From NCBI RefSeq assembly GCF_964340395.1, contig NC_135556.1, positions 2,316,001 to 2,380,000 on the forward strand: 64,000 bases of DNA. Reading direction: 5' to 3'. Made by a program: the position numbers and the translations under genes. Source of the DNA: Glandiceps talaboti. Taxonomy: Eukaryota > Hemichordata > Enteropneusta > Spengelidae. Of this stretch, positions 37,617 through 49,211 are shown piece by piece; within the stretch, counting starts at the first letter, position 1; the number at the start of each line of letters is the position of its first letter. The notes beneath the pieces were generated by a model. It did no database searches. It was not told where the DNA came from and worked only from the letters and a program-made list of their open reading frames with translations.

Positions 37617-39575
37617 ATGATTTACAAGTGAGTACACACACTAACAAAATGATTTACAAGTGAGTACACACACTGACAATGGTTTACAAGTGAGTACACA
37701 CACTAACAATGGTTTACAAGTGAGTACACACACTAACAATGGTTTACAAGTGAGTATACACACTAACAATGGTTTACGAGTACACACACTAACAATGGTT
37801 TACAAGTGAGTACACACACTAACAATGGTTTACAAGTGAGTACACACTAACAATGGTTTACGAGTACACACACTAACAATGGTTTACAAGTGAGTACACT
37901 CTAACAATGGTTTACGAGTACACACACTAACAATGGTTTACAAGTGAGTACACTCTAACAATGGTTTACAAGTGAGTACACACTCTAACAATGGTTTACG
38001 AGTACACACACTAACAATGGTTTACAAGTGAGTACACACACTAACAATGGTTTACAAGTGAGTATACACACTAACAATGGTTTACAAGTGAGTATACACA
38101 CTAACAATGGTTTACAAGTGAGTACACACTCTAACAATGGTTTACAAGTGAGTACACACACTAACAATGGTTTACAAGTGAGTGCACACACTAACAATGG
38201 TTTACGAGTACACACACTAACAATGGTTTACAAGTGAGTACACTCTAACAATGGTTTACAAGTGAGTACACACTCTAACAATGGTTTACAAGTGAGTACA
38301 CACACTAACAATGGTTTACAAGTGAGTACACTCTAACAATGGTTTACAAGTGAGTATACACACTAACAATGGTTTACAAGTGAGTACACACACTAACAAT
38401 GGTTTACAAGTGAGTACACACACTAACAATGGTTTACAAGTGAGTACACACACTAACAATGGTTTACAAGTGAGTATACACACTAACAATGGTTTACAAG
38501 TGAGTACACACACTAACAATGGTTTACAAGTGAGTACACACACTAACAATGGTTTACAAGTGAGTACACACACTAACAATGGTTTACAAGTGAGTACACA
38601 CACTAACAATGGTTTACAAGTGAGTATACACACTAACAATGGTTTACAAGTGAGTACACACACTAACAATGGTTTACAAGTGAGTACACACACTAACAAT
38701 GGTTTACAAGTGAGTACACACACTAACAATGGTTTACAAGTGAGTACACACACTAACAATGGTTTACAAGTGAGTACACACACTAACAATGGTTTACAAG
38801 TGAGTACACACACTAACAATGGTTTACAAGTGAGTACACTCTAACAATGGTTTACGAGTACACACACTAACAATGGTTTACAAGTGAGTACACTCTAACA
38901 ATGGTTTACAAGTGAGTACACACACTAACAATGGTTTACAAGTGAGTATACACACTAACAACGGTTTACAAGTGAGTGCACACACTAACAATGGTTTACA
39001 AGTGAGTGCACACACTAACAATGGTTTACAAGTGAGTACACACTCTAACAATGGTTTACAAGTGAGTGCACACACTAACAATGGTTTACAAGTGAGTGCA
39101 CACACTAACAATGGTTTACAAGTGAGTACACACACTAACAAAATGATCTCAAAGTGAGTACACACTCTAACAATGGTTTACAAGTGAGTGCACACACTAA
39201 CAATGGTTTACAAGTGAGTGCACACACTAACAAAATGATCTCAAAGTGAGTACACACTCTAACAATGGTTTACAAGTGAGTGCACACACTAACAATGGTT
39301 TACAAGTGAGTACACACTCTAACAATGGTTTACAAGTGAGTGCACACACTAACAATGGTTTACAATTGAGTACACACTCTAACAATGGTTTACAAGTGAG
39401 TGCACACACTAACAATGGTTTACAAGTGAATGCACACACTAACAAAATGATTTCAAAGTGAGTACACACTCTAACAATGGTTTACAAGTGAGTACACACT
39501 AACAATGGTTTACAAATGAGTGCATGCACTAACAATGGTTTACAAGTGAGTGCATGCACTAACAATGGTTTACAA
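37617..39575. repeat. 30-bp minisatellite, ~65 units
   Basis: The unit is AACAATGGTTTACAAGTGAG plus TACACACACT. Shorter units (TACACTCTAACAATGG, GGTTTACGAGTACACAC) and GTGCACACA and AAAATGATCTCAAAG variants are frequent towards the two ends, while 38340-38830 is almost homogeneous. Confidence 0.95.
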
Positions 39576-39999
39576 GCGAGTTTTACATGGACATTGACAC
39601 TGACACAAACTTTATACATCAAACATTGACACTGATACAGACTTTATACAGGAGAGAGAATATATTAACATCAAACTTTCAAACAATATTAACATTATAC
39701 AGATTTTGTACTCTGTAGCAAAAATGAAAACCATACAACGTATAACATCAAACCAGATCAAAGTAAAAGGGGGAAAAATAATATTATAAAATGAATAAAA
39801 TTAGGAGTCAATACTTACAGTGTAAGACAATGTAGACAGAAAAATGAGTTGTTGACAATATATGATAATTTGTATTGAGAACACAATGATAATAGTAATG
39901 ACTAGAGAAACAATAATTATATCTATCTATATATAAACTGTATACCATGACAAACAATGGAAATACACAGTAAAATTAGTTAGATCACATGGAAATGGG

Positions 40000-41100
40000 T
40001 AAATACAAGTACACCTGGTGCCAATGATTGGATCACCTGGGTCTGGGTAAACGCACCAGATACAAAAAGTGAGTTAATAGTATATCAGTTGGTCTCGCTG
40101 TGTACACCTCACACCAATGATTGGACCATTTGACCCTAGATAAGTACACCTGGTACGAATAGTTCGATCAGCTGGTCTACTGTGTGCATAAATTGTACAG
40201 TGTTTACACTTGTGGCACACATACTACTGTGGCCAATGTCAGTACACCTTACAAATACAGTTGGAACATGTGGCCACTGTAAGTTTACCTGGTACATAGA
40301 TAGACACACAGTTGGGTCGCAGAGTTAAATGTACCTGGTATCCATTGACAGAATATATGCTGTATTGCTAAGTACATCATGGACATATACATGTTATGTA
40401 TGACCACTGTGAGTACACCTGGTATGCACATTTACATACTAGTCCACTGTGAGTACACCTGGTATACACATGTACATAGTTGGACCATACAGTACACCTG
40501 GTATACACATGTACATAGTTGGACCATACAGTACACCTGGTATACACATGTACATAGTTGGACCATACAGTACACCTGGTATACACATGTACATAGTTGG
40601 ACCATACAGTACACCTGGTATACACATGTACATAGTTGGACCATACAGTACACCTGGTATACACATGTACATAGTTGGACCATACAGTACACCTGGTATA
40701 CACATGTACATAGTTGGACCATACAATACACCTGGTATACACATGTACATAGTTGGACCATACAGTACACCTGGTATACACATGTACATAGTTGGACCAT
40801 ACAGTACACCTGGTATACACATGTACATAGTTGGACCATACAGTACACCTGGTATACACATGTACATAGTTGGACCATACAATACACCTGGTATACACAT
40901 GTACATAGTTGGACCATACAGTTCACTGTAAGTACACCTGGTACACAATTACACACACTGGATGTTGGATCATATTGTTTACTCACTAGCTGTGAGTACA
41001 TCTGATATACATATTTGAATCATCCTGTCCACTGTAAGAACACCTGGTACAATATTGGACCATCTGGTGTTAGATCCATTATGGGTAACACCTGGCACAC
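40000..41100. repeat. 39-bp minisatellite with homogeneous core and decayed flanks
   Basis: The core at about 40441-40925 holds 12 nearly identical units (AGTACACCTGGTATACACAT, then GTACATAGTTGGACCATAC). On both sides, at about 40000-40440 and 40926-41100, the same ACACCTGGTA and TTGGACCAT blocks recur at irregular spacing with much divergence. They look like old units at the array edges. Confidence 0.88.
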
Positions 41101-41190
41101 AAAGCTGGAGGCACTTGAAGCTAACTATATCACTTGTACAAACACACAGAGCAGTGTATACAGGTGAAGGATCACTAAATCAATCAATCA

Positions 41191-41335
41191 ATCATACATA
41201 CATACATACATACATACATACATACATACATACATACATACATACATACATCAAACAAACAAACAATCAATCAATCTAACAAACAAAACAAACAAACAAT
41301 AAACAAACAAACAAACAAACAAACAAATAAAGAAC
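41191..41335. repeat. (CATA)n then (CAAA)n/(CAAT)n microsatellite
   Basis: CATA units at about 41191-41250, then CAAA and CAAT mixtures to about 41335. Confidence 0.93.
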
Positions 41336-41783
41336 ATCATGACAATACAACATCAAACTAAAATAAAAAATTACATAAATCATATTGAATTTTCACTTTA
41401 AGCTTTGGTGTTTTGATTCTTACACAGATACATTTCTTGACATAAATAAGGAAAATTTAGTTACACATCAAAAAAAAATTAAATTATCTCTTTCATTTAA
41501 AGGACAATATACTTGACTTTAATACACTTATCAAAAAACAAATATTACATAATTAGATAGTTGTCTTCAAAGATAGAACTACACCTAGTGTGCTTCATAT
41601 CTCAAAGAGTCCATGATATATCAATATCAACATCTAACCAACTGTCATGCTGACAGTGTTTACATCAACATTAACCATCTATTTCAAACTATTGCTTGAC
41701 AAGAAAACTTAATGTTTTTCAAACTTACATAAATCATTAACTGAAAAACAACAAAAATACAACAAAATATGACTTGTGAACCT

Positions 41784-41884
41784 TCCCTATATGGCATGTA
41801 CATCTTCCATATATGGCATGTACATCTTCCATATATGGCGTGTACATCCTCCATATATGGTGTGTACACCTTCCATATATGGTA
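41784..41884. repeat. 22-bp short tandem repeat containing CC(A/T)6GG boxes
   Basis: CCATATATGG followed by (C/T)(A/G)TGTACA(T/C)C(T/C)T recurs about every 22 bp. Perfect CCATATATGG copies are at 41807, 41829, 41851 and 41873; a first copy at 41785 has one mismatch. Confidence 0.85.
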
Positions 41885-42436
41885 TAAATAACTTGAAATT
41901 CTCCACTGTATATTTTTATCCATACATTAAAATTGCACTGAACATAAAACCATTTATGGCATTTGCAACTGTCATTTATTATATAACCATATGGACATGA
42001 CCATATTAAGACATTTATTTCAAATAATATAATTATATATCTATGTGTGTCCATACATCAAAAGTGCATTAAAACTGAAAACCAAATATCGCATTACATT
42101 ATCCATATATGGTACTAATAGCAATTATGCCAAATTCACACTAGAGAACAAATAAATCCATATAAGGACACCCATCAAACCTGTCATGAACATAAAAACC
42201 TTACCATATAACAACTTTAGAACACTACATATTAAATTATGCATGTCACATGTCATTAACAAGCGGTATAATCTTAGTATTTCACAGTTAACTGTTACAA
42301 TATATATGATAGCATTTTTATCTATGTATGGGCATACATAATATAACCATCTGTAATATACATATTAAGTTTGACCATATATGGTACATTGACAATTTAC
42401 CATATGTGGAGTATATTGATGTATGCCCATATATGG
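41807..42436. promoter_or_regulatory. Cluster of eight CArG-type boxes
   Basis: Perfect CC(A/T)6GG matches start at 41807, 41829, 41851, 41873, 41950 (CCATTTATGG), 42103, 42375 and 42427. CC(A/T)6GG is the established SRF/MADS-box binding consensus. Four of the sites arise from one tandem repeat, but the other four are dispersed in non-tandem sequence over 500 bp. The cluster lies 1.5-2.1 kb beyond the stop of gene 3, so a promoter role for gene 3 is unlikely. A regulatory function is speculative. Confidence 0.3.
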
Positions 42437-43906
42437 TACATTGACTGTTACATGACCATGTATGGCATTCTGAATGACACATGACCATACATGTTACACT
42501 TACTGATACATGACCATATACCGGTATGGTATTCTGACTTAAATGATCACATGCACTACACTCTATGAAATATTTCTGTCACAATATTTTGAATTATAGA
42601 TACATACACTAGAAAGTGTCAGTAATATTGTTCATGTGTTCTCTTTATCTGTTTTGTGTTTGATGGAGCTGTGACAACAATTAAATCATGTGATCCATCA
42701 ATGATACTGGCTACTAGAATAAACACCATAACATCAACATTACAAATATTTACCATAAATTATCAAAATATTTTGCATAATATTTGTCCTGTTCTTGCAA
42801 GGTGAGGTGTCTTTGTAGTGATTACAATGAACTAGTTCACACTTTGTTCTTTCTATTCACTGTCAAATCATAAGTTCATCTTCTGACATATCTTACATAT
42901 CAACATACATCATGACACAAGTAAGTCTTTTATATGTACAAAATAAAACCTAGTGTAATTCTGTCGTTGGGTTGGGTGGGAGTGATGGTGAAAGTACAAA
43001 TGTAATACTTGGATAAAGTTAATTCCATAAGATTGGACCGGACAGATTGAAATTTCTGTCAATTGTTTTTTAATTTACCTCACCATAATATACGTGTACC
43101 CACAGATAGTACAGTAGCCCTGATCCTCAATGCAACAAGGGTTGGGGGTGGGTTTGGGGATGGGGTTGACATAACTAGCACGTTAAAGTAACAGTTGACT
43201 GAATGTTGTCTGTAATGTAAATATGTATGAGTTGATATAGAAAGTATGTAAATTACCATTTATGAGTTATAAAAACACCTCTCTTGTGTTGAAGGCAATC
43301 TATTGTAGGCATTTAAAGACCCAGTCTGGATTAGCATTTAAATTAAAGTGTGAAATCAGTTGTCTGGCAGAACTTTACAAAAATTGGTCCACAACAAAAG
43401 ATTGATCCTATTAGGGCTCCACTGATGAAATGACAATAATGTGAGAACCTGGGACTGAATCCTTAGCTTGAGGCAGTGCAAGGTATCATTGTGTATGCAA
43501 CCAAGCATATAGATAATAAGTAAGAAAGATATAACTTTAGGCTATACATAGGAATGAACCAATTGATAATTTCAATATGTTACTGTTGTGTGAGCCAGCA
43601 TGTAGCTTTTGTCTTTTCAGAGTTCATTGTGTTTGTAGGACTGCACATAATACTAGATAAGTACTGACTTGTATGCAGTGAAATGATACAAATAGATAGA
43701 CTGCCAACAACACAGAGGAGATGTGACTGGCTCTAAAGATTAATGACAGAAATACTGCATATCATGTGTAGGCCAGGCCTAGTTGGCCACTGAGGTCATG
43801 TGACTGAAGGTGAAGTATTCATTTAAAGTATGACTCATTAATATTAATGAACTTAAAATTACAATGATGACATTGGCTGATATCAACAGCACTGGTCATT
43901 TGTGGC
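42437..43906. other. Region 3' of gene 3
   Basis: AT-rich unique sequence that should include the 3' UTR of gene 3 next to 43907. I did not identify a definite polyadenylation signal. No other gene seen. Confidence 0.4.
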
Positions 43907-44055
43907 TCATGATGACTTTTGTTTTTCGCTACTCTTCAAGAAAGCCAGTTTCTTTTTCTTCTTCTTTTTTTCATCACTGTCAAAGCTGTCTGAGCTATCT
44001 TCATTGCTGTCATCTAGTACTGTTGCTGGTGGTGACCCATGTTTCTTAAACCAAC
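43907..44055 (-). CDS. Gene 3 last coding exon (acidic/lysine-rich C-terminus)
   Basis: The acceptor TTTCATTTTAG is followed by 149 bp ending in TGA at 43907-43909. It joins in phase 1 to the exon at 47281-47762 (ACA A|GT TGG) and reads SWFKKHGSPPATVLDD, then an acidic serine stretch (SNEDSSDSFDSDE), a run of lysines, and LAFLKSSEKQKSS-stop. The Ser-Asp/Glu cluster is a plausible casein kinase 2 target, and the lysine run could act as a nuclear or nucleolar signal or a polybasic membrane or microtubule contact. I do not recognise the protein. The exon is too short and too biased to be found by frame length. Support comes from the matching phase, splice sites and a composition unlike the flanking intron. 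Confidence 0.8.
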
Positions 44056-44389
44056 CTAAAATGAAAGATACAAAGAGAGAATACTACGTTATTCCTGGTA
44101 GTTTGTAAAATCACACAACTTTTTTATGACTTATACTGAGTATTTATTTATTTGCTTTAGAACACTTTTCAAATCCAACCTAGCTGTAATGTAACTAAAA
44201 TTGTAAATTGTGTGATTTGAACAGTTACAAGATGATCAGTGTGTAATTATTACACCACACACACTTCTTCCTGAAAGTTTATGTGTTCTTTTTTATAAAC
44301 CTTCTAAACCCAACTACTGGTACCCTACCTACTATGATTTATAAAGAAATGCATATGGAACTTGTAAGTCAATTCAAATAAATAGATGT

Positions 44390-44866
44390 AAAATCCGACA
44401 TTTCGAATAAAAATTCTTTATCAAGGTATTTATCGGCAAGCTTCAGACATGTTAGGTAAACACCTGAATATATCTGAATGTTATGGAACAGAACGACAAC
44501 CCTGCGTGATTAACGGTTATACATGTGAAAAGTTCTAATATTCGCACGCACCAAATAGAACCCAATAGAACAAGCCTGAAATTTTAAAAAACCCTGATAA
44601 GACCTGAAATGACGTGAATAATCTATTAATTCCAAGGGGTTCCAGCGTTCAGAGACGCAAAATGATTTCCTCTTCCTTCAACCTCAATATTTTCTCATCA
44701 CCAGAAACCTGACAAATTCCTGAAATTGATATATATCTGATACACTGCGATCGTTGGTAATATAATGCATAGATACGGGATAGTTAAGATTCTTTTGTCT
44801 GGTCAGATGGAGATGTTCCACGAAACGATCACCAAGACAACGTACAGTCAAACCTATATATAAAAA
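44390..44866 (-). mobile_element. Penelope-like element, GIY-YIG part and 3' end
   Basis: Minus-strand reading from about 44885 gives LYIGLTVRCLGDRFVEHLH and PVSMHY, the GIY-YIG endonuclease of Penelope-like retroelements. The typical C-terminal block follows as LKEEEIILRL-stop-TLEPLGIN near 44600-44690. The tail at 44390-44440 contains TTGATAA, a GAAT/ATTC hairpin and GAAATGTCGG, recalling the conserved Penelope 3' sequence. Stops and shifts show that it is dead. It is one half of an element split by a transposon insertion and continues at 46224. It lies in the intron between gene 3 exons 47281-47762 and 43907-44055, in the gene's orientation. Confidence 0.85.
44395..44445 (-). ncRNA. Possible decayed hammerhead ribozyme of the Penelope element
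   Basis: The minus strand reads TTGATAAA, GAAT, TTTT, ATTC, GAAA, TGTC. This follows the hammerhead order CUGAUGA, stem II, GAAA, cleavage site, with two substitutions in the first core box and a 4-bp stem II. Penelope-like elements are known to carry such motifs. It is probably inactive. Confidence 0.35.
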
Positions 44867-46105
44867 ATACCGCCAATGGCGCTGTAGCACAACTGTGCAG
44901 TTTTTTAAAAATGTTTATCCATATGCTAGTCCATGCTAACAATAGGTGTTCATTTGTTGAATGACTATCCAGTTGCCTATCCAACCATATTGCTATCTTT
45001 GCGATATATGCGATCTTTTGTCTGTTGCTATGGGCGTGGTCATGTTGCTAGATATATTTGCATACATATTTTGAATGTTTATTCAATTGTCTATTTATCC
45101 CTGTTGTTATCTTCGCAATATATGTGATCATTTGGCTGCTGCTATGGGCGTGGCCTTGTTGCTAGGCACATTTGCATACATTTTTGGAATGTTTTATTCA
45201 TTTTGTCTTTCAATTCCTGTTGTTATCTTTGAAATATATGTCATTATTTGGTTGCTGCTATGGGCGTGGTCTTGTTGCTAGGCAAATTTACATACATTTT
45301 TGAATGTTTGTTCAATTGTCTATTAATCCCTGTTGTTATCTTTGTGAAATACATGACCGTTTGGCTGTTGCTATGGGCGTGGTCATGGTTGCTAGGGATA
45401 TTTGCATACACTTTTTGAATGTTTACTCCAGATGCCTACCAGATCATGTTTTTTGAGCAAAATATACAGCCATTCGGTTGTTGTCAAGGGCGTGATCATG
45501 GTTGCTAGGGACATTTGTGTCAAAATGTTTTGAAGAAAATCTGCCGAATAACACTTCTAGAAACATCTTACCAAGCTTCAGTCTCATTGACCAAGTACTT
45601 TTTTAGATATAAATTTTTGACCAAAATTCACATTTTTACACCAAATTTGCATATCACTGATGAGATTATTATAATTATATGCTTAATATTTCTTCATCTA
45701 TACACCCACAGATGAATCCCTCTTAAATCTGCTGAGTAGTTTTGGAATTAAAGTTTTTGACCAAAACAACACATTTTTAGCCCTAATTTGCATACTACCA
45801 GGGGAATCATCATGTCATGAACAAATCTTAATTTCCCCACATCTAAGAATGTCCCCATCAAATTTCATGCCAATCTGCCCTGTAGTTTTGGAATTTAAGT
45901 TTTTTGACCAAAAATCACATTTTTCGACCCAAAACCCACATCTTTGATGCAATCATTTTCATTTGAACAATTTCCTAACTAGACACCTGAAGTAACATGA
46001 CCACCAAATATCAAAGCAATCGGCCCAGCAGTTTTTGACTTTAAGTTGTTTACACACACACAGACACACACAGACACACAGACACACACACACACACACA
46101 CACAT

Positions 46106-46174
<69 letters not shown>

Positions 46175-46223
46175 GACACTTTGCCATGCCTATAGCACTA
46201 CTGAACCTTCAGTTCAGTTGTGC
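44867..46223 (+). mobile_element. Non-autonomous inverted-repeat DNA transposon, copy 1 (1.36 kb)
   Basis: The ends are GCCAATGGCGCTGTAGCACAACTGT-like on the left and CAGTTCAGTTGTGC on the right, so TAGCACAACTG/CAGTTGTGCTA form short inverted termini. TAAAAA at 44861-44866 and at 46224-46229 looks like a target duplication. Inside are about five tandem ~118-bp blocks with GCTATGGGCGTGGTCATG and TTGCTAGG (45020-45510), then repeated TTTTTGACCAAAA and TTTGCATATCACTGAT segments, a (CA)n run at about 46055-46178, and CTTTGCCATGCCTATAGCAC. No transposase. It interrupts the Penelope element. Copies 2 and 3 lie at 60784 and 63150. Confidence 0.85.
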
Positions 46224-46945
46224 TAAAAACCACATTTCTGGCATGTAATGCAATACACTACATTAGTACTAATGCAAGTAAATCTACTCGTAACAGGCAC
46301 ACTGTTCTTAGGGCCAAAAACATGATTAGTATTAATAATGAAACGACATGTACCACATCGAGTACGATCGCATAGAAATGAACCAACATTAACTTCCAAT
46401 CCATGTATGGACCACCATATCTCTAAGACTGGTATCATGACGCCAAGCTATTAAAGGTACTTCAGGAAATAATGAATTGGTTACCCTATTAGAACGTAAG
46501 ATATTAAAATCCTTGTATATAATGATTATGTTCTTAACTCTAGTGGAAAAGGGATGGTATGTTAGAGCTAATATGGGACGATCGTTGTTACTTTTCTGAT
46601 CAAGACAAAGATGACACCATAAGTAAAGCCACATTGGTAACCGACATTGGATAACCACGTTGATAAAAGTATGTGCAAAAATCAGCAGATCTTTCTCTGA
46701 AATCCAAATCACTACTACAAATACGACATAAATGAAGTAATTGTGAATTGGGAATGGAATCATTACACTTATTAGGATGTGATGAACCATACTGCAAATA
46801 TGAATGTGAATCAGTAGGTTTAGTATAAATAGATGTAGCTATATCATCACCATCAATCCTAAGGGAGATGTCAAGGAAATTGATAGTTAGTTCAGAAATA
46901 TCATAAGTATACTGAATAGCAGGATTAAAATTACACATGTAGTTA
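46224..46945 (-). mobile_element. Penelope-like element, reverse transcriptase C-terminal part
   Basis: Across frames, the minus strand reads INFLDISLRIDGDD, IYTKPTDSHSYLQYGSSHPN, RERSADFCTYFYQRGYP, PILALTYHPFSTRVKNII, FPEVPLIAWRHDTSLRD and CDRTRCGTCRFI, then NVVYCITCQKCGF. This is the order of the RT palm end, thumb and Cys-rich linker of Penelope-like elements. At CQKCGF it is broken by the transposon, and LYIG continues at 44880. The 5' side is truncated in a GTAT microsatellite. Frameshifts make it non-functional. Confidence 0.87.
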
Positions 46946-46949
46946 GTTA

Positions 46950-46986
<37 letters not shown>

Positions 46987-47040
46987 ATGTATGTATGTAT
47001 GTATGTATGTATGTATGTATGTATGTATGTATGTATGTGT
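46946..47040. repeat. (GT)n/(GTAT)n microsatellite at the 5' break of the Penelope element
   Basis: GT then GTAT units; the Penelope-like protein similarity stops here. Confidence 0.95.
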
Positions 47041-47280
47041 TTTCATAAGCACAGATTCAGATATGCAATATTTCATTGCAAACTACTTTATGTTCTTCAA
47101 TTGTGAGCCTTGTATATTTCACTTTGTTTTTTTCATATCACAGTCTCTGTTAGTGTGTGTTCAGTACAATAATGATTAATTGATTGATCTTTCATTGCAA
47201 CGCTATAGCTAAAAGTGACAACTTCCAACAACTTAAACATCCTCCAAGTTAAGATTTACTGCAGATTGTTAATGACTTAC

Positions 47281-47762
47281 TTGTTTTCTTCTTCTGTTTA
47301 GGTAATGTTGAAGAATTGTTGTTAATACTATGTTTTGTCACCATTGATGTCAGATTACTTTCAGAGTGAGAGATAGCCAATGTAGTTGGTCTAACAGCTG
47401 CACTGCTACTACTGCAACTACTTGTACTATCAGGTGTTGACAATGAGGTCTTAAGTCTAACACTATTGCCTGCAGTCTTTGGAGTCTGACTTATTGCATC
47501 CATAGATTGTGTCATCCTTAGCTGTTCAGGTTTTTTGTCATCTTTCACTGTTGGTACAGGTTTTTTGTCACCTTTCACTGTTGGTACAGGTTTTTTGTCA
47601 CCTTTCACTGTTGGTACAGCTTTTTTGTCACCTTTCACTGTTGTAACATTACAATCATCTTTGTCTGATTCTGGCTGTCCATCTTCTTGCACTGTTTTAA
47701 GTTGATGTCCATTGGCAGGTGTTTCTTTTGGCATGGCTATAGCACCAACATCAGAGATGGGG
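47281..47762 (-). CDS. Gene 3 exon with in-frame 10-residue repeats
   Basis: 482 bp, acceptor TTCAG (AG at 47764-47763) and donor ACAA|GTAAGTC (exon end 47281). It enters in phase 2 from the exon at 50041-50272 and leaves in phase 1 to 43907-44055. The 160 codons are rich in Ser, Thr, Lys and Pro and are probably disordered. Four consecutive copies of a 10-residue unit, TVKGDKKPVP and variants, are encoded by a 30-bp DNA repeat at about 47528-47647. Other stretches are QSMDAISQTPKT, a serine run (SSCSSSSAAV), SHSESNLTSM and a lysine end (KQKKKTS). SQS/SES-type motifs suggest phosphorylation. Family not recognised. The open frame extends upstream to 47833, but the splice phase fixes the start at 47762. 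Confidence 0.85.
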
Positions 47763-48127
47763 CTGAACATGCAGGGGAATGAAATAAAGCATACTTTGAG
47801 GATAGATGTATTCCACATACTGTAAATAAGCATTGCTAATAACTTTCACTAGAAAACTGGCATGATTTAATTAACTTAATACACATAACATTTCAAAGTT
47901 TTTTCTTAAAGTTGCTAAATTTTAACTTGACAACAAAATCCTAATGTTTGATCCTAGTACAAAAGTAAAAGTTTGGTTGGTTGGTGTAAATTACAAAGTA
48001 TACATAAACTTTACTGTCACCCATTGTTTTTTCTTACTTTTGTGATTTACATGTAAATCTAATGTACAGGTAATATTTGGGATTTTTCAAATGAACTGTT
48101 AACTTTCACTTGTATCTCTTAGAGCCA
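47763..48127 (-). other. Gene 3 intron, non-repetitive part
   Basis: Part of the intron between the exons at 50041 and 47762. No feature before the 34-bp array. Confidence 0.5.
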
Positions 48128-49085
48128 CACATCCACATCTCTAGAATCACTCCTTTCAAATCACATCCACATCTCCAGAATCACTCCTTTCAAATCACAT
48201 CCACATCTCCAGAATCACTCCTTTCAAATCACATCCACATCTCCAGAATCACTCCTTTCAAATCACATCCACATCTCCAGAATCACTCCTTTCAAATCAC
48301 ATCCACATCTCCAGAATCACTCCTTTCAAATCACATCCACATCTCCACAATCACTCCTTTCAAATCACATCCACATCTCCAGAATCACTCCTTTCAAATC
48401 ACATCCACATCTCCAGAATCACTCCTTTCAAATCACATCCACATCTCCAGAATCACTCCTTTCAAATCACATCCACATCTCCAGAATCACTCCTTTCAAA
48501 TCACATCCACATCTCCAGAATCACTCCTTTCAAATCACATCCACATCTCCAGAATCACTCCTTTCAAATCACATCCACATCTCCAGAATCACTCCTTTCA
48601 AATCACATCCACATCTCCAGAATCACTCCTTTCAAATCACATCCACATCTCCAGAATCACTTCTTTCAAATCACATCCACATCTCCAGAATCACTCCTTT
48701 CAAATCACATCCACATCTCCAGAATCACTCCTTTCAAATCACATCCACATCTCCAGAATCACTCCTTTCAAATCACATCCACATCTCCAGAATCACTCCT
48801 TTCAAATCACATCCACATCTCCAGAATCACTCCTTTCAAATCACATCCACATCTCCACAATCACTCCTTTCAAATCACATCCACATCTCCAGAATCACTC
48901 CTTTCAAATCACATCCACATCTCCAGAATCACTCCTTTCAAATCTCATCCACATCTTCAGAATCACTCCTTTCAAATCACATCCACATCTCCAGAATCAC
49001 TCCTTTCAAATCACATCCACATCTCCAGATCACTCCTTTCAAATCACATCCACATCTCCAGAATCACTCCTTTCAAATCACATCA
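48128..49085. repeat. 34-bp minisatellite, ~28 units
   Basis: AGAATCACTCCTTTCAAATC followed by ACATCCACATCTCC. The units are almost identical, with rare CACAATC and TTCTTTC variants and one one-base deletion near 49028. Three units equal 102 bp, so one frame stays open as a 34-residue super-repeat. It is intronic to gene 3. Confidence 0.96.
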
Positions 49086-49211
49086 ATCCATATATATGTA
49101 GGGACATATTAAAGACTCATAATATGTCAAACTAATAATAACAGCAATAAACAATGAAAACAAATCACACCATGCACAAGCCAAGCTATTGTCTTTGAAC
49201 AGGAAATATTC

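Noticed and set aside
37617-39575. Array of cryptic splice donors (CAAGTGAGT in each unit)
   Set aside because: The donor-like string is on the plus strand, where no gene is supported, so a role in splicing is not testable from here.
41737-42054. Minus-strand frame with IYGRCT repeats
   Set aside because: It is a read-through of the 22-bp CCATATATGG repeat and flanking AT-rich DNA.
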